Shown here: piece by piece, positions 57,111 through 64,000 of the stretch
Position numbering within the stretch: position 1 is the stretch's first letter
How the letters are laid out: each line of letters opens with the position of its first letter
NCBI RefSeq assembly: GCF_036324505.1
Contig: NC_086364.1
Location: forward strand, 17,856,648 to 17,920,647
Source: Eleginops maclovinus
Taxonomy: Eukaryota; Chordata; Actinopteri; Perciformes; Eleginopidae
Direction of reading: 5' to 3'
DNA length: 64,000 bases
Translations under genes and position numbers: made by a program
Notes under the pieces: generated by a model
Database searches by the model: none
Told to the model about the DNA's origin: nothing
What the model saw: only the letters and a program-made list of their open reading frames with translations

Positions 57111-58391
57111 CATGCCAGCTATACTATTTATGGAAAATGCATTTGGTGAACTTGCTGGTAAAAGATAATTATCAAATGAAAAGAAATGCAATTTATTTAT
57201 CTATCACATTTCTGTAGAGTTTAGTTATAGTGGGCTCACAAACACACTTTGACGAGTGCAATGAGTTGCAGAAACAAAGAAAGCTCAATAAAGTATTGAT
57301 GATTAGGAAATACAATTATTTCCTTTTTCCTTCATTTAAAAAAGGACTCGTTGCATTGACATTGTTCATTTGGATGGTTTGAAAAAAAGGTTTTACCTGG
57401 CACCTACATTACCCAAATTGAGCTCTAGATTCAGATGGGCATGAGTTTTGTGTGCAACAACCATAAACAGCAGAATTCAGGTAACAGCTTCAGTTTCCCA
57501 ATGAATAGCGAAACATTTACATCACATTTACATGGCCAATAAAAATAGCTTCGGATTTTTCATAGAGGTGTTCATATAAAATAAAGAAAAACAAAAATTC
57601 GATTAAAAAAAAGAGGTTCATCCTACTTGGATGGTCAATGGATGGGGAAAGTAAAAATCGGCCTAGTGAATATCCAACCTAAAACTAACTTCATTGCGTG
57701 ACGTTACAAATAAACACACTTCTCATGTTTTCTCTTTGGGTAAAATGATAAATATTACAATGTAACTTAAATGTTAAGCATAAAACACATTTGAGAGACT
57801 AAATACTCACAAATCACAGTTACACAAGGCTACAATAGGTTTTAAACGGAACAAACTTAGCCGCTTAGCAACTTAGCAAAAGTAGAACTGAAGCTAACGT
57901 TAGCTTACCAGATCTTTGACGAGATTGCTAATGGAGATGAAACCGGCTTTCTGGTGGTCTCATGTCTTCTGCAGGGAAATCTTTTCGCTGTTTTTGTGAT
58001 TACTGCTCGACTTTTGTATCACCATTGACTTGGTTCCGACTGTTTTAATGTTTGTTTAGCTCAATGTGGAGCAACTGAACTTGCCTGGGCCTACTTCTAG
58101 CTCAGCATGACTAGTCAGGTTCACCATGACTTCCCCTCACTGGCAAACAGCTCTGCAAAACTTCTGTTAGTTTTTGTTCATCGCCAAATAATTTTAAATG
58201 AAGGACAGTAGTACAGTGACAAAACAATTGTACAGGGAATACATTCAGGAATATATTAAACTAGGTATTATCAAACAGACCTGACTGAAATATTAAAATA
58301 ATTGTACACATAATATAACTGGAGTGAGTTGAGAGTAGGCTATAGGTTGAGAGGTCAGTAGCCATGGGGCCAGACTCATGCTAGGCATAAC

Positions 58392-58540
58392 CAGTGTTGT
58401 AAAGTAACTAAGTAGATTTAATGAAGTATACTTATGTACAATTTTGAGGGACTTGTACTTTACATGCCTTTTTCTTTTAACAGAGTAGTCTAGTACCTAC
58501 TTCTTCCAACTGTGTATGTAACTTTTTACAATACAACTGT
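58392..58540. repeat. Truncated hAT-type MITE related to 18552-19059
   Basis: CAGTGTTGTAAAGTAACTAA leads into AGTATACTTATGTACAATTT and GGGACTTGTACTTTACATGC, clearly the same text style as the complete element in rabep2 intron 1. The right end is lost or diverged. Confidence 0.55.
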
Positions 58541-59917
58541 ACAGATATTATAGACCTGTGATAAGTACTTTTCTATAAATTTGGCTCGGTCTATAGGTAA
58601 TACAATCTGCCTAAAAGTACCTTTGTTTGCTATTTTACACATCATGTTTTGTAATGAGGGTAGCTGTAGTCTATTCCCCTTTATTTCCACTAATTCGCTG
58701 CACATTATTTGCCAAACGATAAAGGTGATTAATTAGCTCCAAATGAATAACAGTTCTGATATCCAAGTGTAAAATGTCATAATCATTATCGTCACAACAA
58801 ACTTTGAAGACCTCACCTTTGAACATTGTCTGTACAATTATAATCATGATCACACTGCTGTATTATCTTTAATAGCCAATTATAACAACCATCATCATCA
58901 TCCTTCAATTCCCAGTCACCATTTTATACCATTTACGCATGATGTCCGTCAATGTCATGAAGTCTAATTATGTTAATTACCCCAGAGAGGCACAGAGGGA
59001 GCAGTACAGAGTGTGACAGTGAGCTGTGATTATGATGGCAGCGCTGGGAGGAGAGTGGAGGAGCAGAAAGGTCGAGGCCATTAGAAAGAGGCAGCTGCTG
59101 GAGACAGAGTGACATGTTGGAGGGCAAAGGAAGATCTCAGACACTCAACCATGCAACCAGGAGGTCTGGGAAAACAGCTTGAGGACATGAAATATGACAA
59201 ACAACCCATAGTTTGTCAGTAATTTAAGGGGTCGAAATGGGTGGTGATGCCTTACAAACTGCTTCAGTTAAATGAACAGTTTAAGAAGGATAATAAGCTG
59301 AACAATGTTAACACTAACAGTTGATGAAATTTCCTGGATAACAGGTTCCACAGAGGCATTTCATGCAAAAAATCTTTATGAAATGTTATCTATAAAATGT
59401 GTACCTATAATCTCTGATATGACCACATATCAGTTTTTCTTTATTTGACTGGTGAAAGGTCTAAGAGAGAGAAGATCCCCTTTTTGTCCTGTGTGAGTTA
59501 ATGTTGACACTTTAAATCTGCAATAACTCATATGTATGGCCACTTGGTGGCAGTGGAAACCAGCTGTGAAGTGATTGATCAATTATCTGTTGCTTTAATG
59601 CTAATCCTCTGCAGAAACATGCAACATTTATAAATGACAACCTTGTTGCTCATGGATTTTTTTTGCCAATGAAAGGTGTTAATGTCAGCTAAATGTTTTG
59701 AATATTGAAAGACGGTATATTGTATTACTGCTCCAGTTGAAGTGCAGAATTAAAATGAATGCCTTTTAATGGTACATTATGAACACTATGACAAATACAC
59801 TGCTAGAATTAAATGTTTTGGGGTCAAGTGGCTTATGATATCTTGAGCACATTTTAAACATTTTCTCAAAATTGAATAAAAACCACCTCACTGGATCGTG
59901 TTTTTTGTGATGACTGA

Positions 59918-59923
59918 TTTATT
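59918..59923 (-). terminator. Candidate polyadenylation signal, right-edge gene
   Basis: AATAAA on the minus strand about 1.1 kb downstream of the stop codon at 61051. The intervening AT-rich sequence (59924-61050), including a T-rich/A-rich run near 60971-60987, would be its 3' UTR. Tentative. Confidence 0.35.
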
Positions 59924-61050
59924 ACAGTATAGATTTGCTTACTTCTTACACAAGCTACAAAAAAAAAAACATCTTCATATAATTAAATCCTTCATTTGGA
60001 AAAATCATCACTGTTCTCAATACTGCACAAGTGCATAAAATCTAGTGACGGACGGACAGTCTTAGAAATACATCATCTCAAAGTTACATCATTATTATTC
60101 TTATAAGACATTGATAGAAATGTGTAAAAATCGAATATCTCACACGGTCGAGAAAAATATCCCATATGCTCAATATGTGAACAGAGCGGCAATTCACAGC
60201 GGACACAAGGGCAAAACAAGGACGATATAAGTTATTTAAAATAAACTGTAGTTCACATTTAATAAAAGATTATATCAAGAAGTCATAAGATGAAATCCTG
60301 GACAGTAGCAAGGAGTTAAAACAGTGGAATCATGTTAAAATGAAATATATGTATTATATATACATACATACAATATGAGAGAGTCCATTTTGACACAACG
60401 GTATTTCCAGTTTAAAGCCATCAGTGAATCATTTTGGGGATACTTGTGAGGAAAAGCAATGTTGATCATATACCTAAAAACAATAACATAAAAAGAGCTT
60501 TACTATGTAAACTGTAATCTACAAAAACAAAACAAAAATGCTGTTAATTCAGATGTTAATCCCTATAAACGAAAATCAACTAGAGATATCTGGTTAATTG
60601 ATTGTCTGGCTGGTTTAATTCCTTTTATTCTAATGTTTAAAATGTAAGTAAAAACTTTTTAAAGACAGGTAAGCAGACGAAGGAGGAAGGTCATTAATCT
60701 TCCACAGGCACCAGACTCTGACCAGCAGGGACTGTCAGGGTCCACACACACTAACACCCACACACACACACACAAACACACATTTTCAACATGGTCCAGT
60801 TCTCAATCATTGGCATATACATCTTTCATTGTTAGTAGCACATTATACACATAATATATCTGGGTTATAATAACATAAAGAGTAATAATAAGAGGAAGAA
60901 TATTATATTTTACAGAACGACTTGATTTGTCTGATGCCAATAGTTGAACTGCTTATTTAATGTCATGATATTTAAAAAAAAAAAAAAAGTCTTTCTGATC
61001 TCTGTGTAAGAATAACTGTATAAAATATGTGTGTGCAGAGCTGAGGCGGC

Positions 61051-64000
<2,950 letters not shown>

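Larger units (their letters stand above)
50563..59917. other. Gene-poor region right of the tRNA array
   Basis: More than 9 kb with no exon I can support. It holds MITE D, a perfect hairpin, an inverted LINE tail, a short TTAGGG run (54734-54750) and two hAT-like fragments, listed separately or in the findings. The longest non-repetitive open frame (52866-53192, 108 aa) resembles no family I know and has no splice or codon evidence for being real. Confidence 0.45.

Overview
This is vertebrate nuclear DNA, almost certainly from a ray-finned (percomorph-like) fish. Genes are split by GT-AG introns, the encoded proteins match vertebrate ERK1, NUDT9, RABEP2 and SERCA1, and the non-coding DNA carries long CA/GT microsatellites plus repeat types common in teleosts (hAT-like MITEs, a piggyBac relative, LINE 3' tails, a tRNA-derived SINE). 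It is not bacterial, and I see no operon, CRISPR array or phage.

Layout, left to right: (1) the 5' three coding exons of mapk3 (ERK1) on the minus strand, running off the left edge. (2) nudt9 on the plus strand, a complete eight-exon gene for mitochondrial ADP-ribose pyrophosphatase (350 aa), head-to-head with mapk3. (3) A complete 12-exon plus-strand gene (451 aa) for a dynamin/EHD-type GTPase with two C-terminal hydrophobic segments; I recognise no named orthologue. (4) rabep2 on the plus strand (12 coding exons, 459 aa), with a piggyBac element in intron 2 and a hAT MITE in intron 1. (5) atp2a1 (SERCA1) on the minus strand, 24 coding exons over 17 kb, 996 aa, tail-to-tail with rabep2 and colinear with mammalian SERCA1 at the catalytic and Ca2+-site residues I checked. 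(6) About 15 kb without protein genes (45.2-60 kb), holding a tandem array of five tRNA-Arg(CCT) copies (three intact, two decayed), a SINE, several MITEs and a perfect 20-bp hairpin. (7) The last three coding exons of an unidentified minus-strand gene running off the right edge.

The genes do not form one pathway. mapk3, rabep2 and atp2a1 all lie in 16p11.2 in human, so the block looks like old conserved synteny, while nudt9 (4q22 in human) and the GTPase gene do not belong to that group. Exon joins were made by hand from splice consensus, reading phase and family similarity. Every multi-exon model listed keeps an open frame across all joins. UTRs and transcription starts are inferred only.

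The most interesting items are the membrane-anchored GTPase, the amplified tRNA-Arg(CCT) array whose copies lack a nearby T4 terminator, the 12-nt microexon in rabep2, CA repeats abutting two atp2a1 splice donors, and the piggyBac deletion derivative with intact ends.
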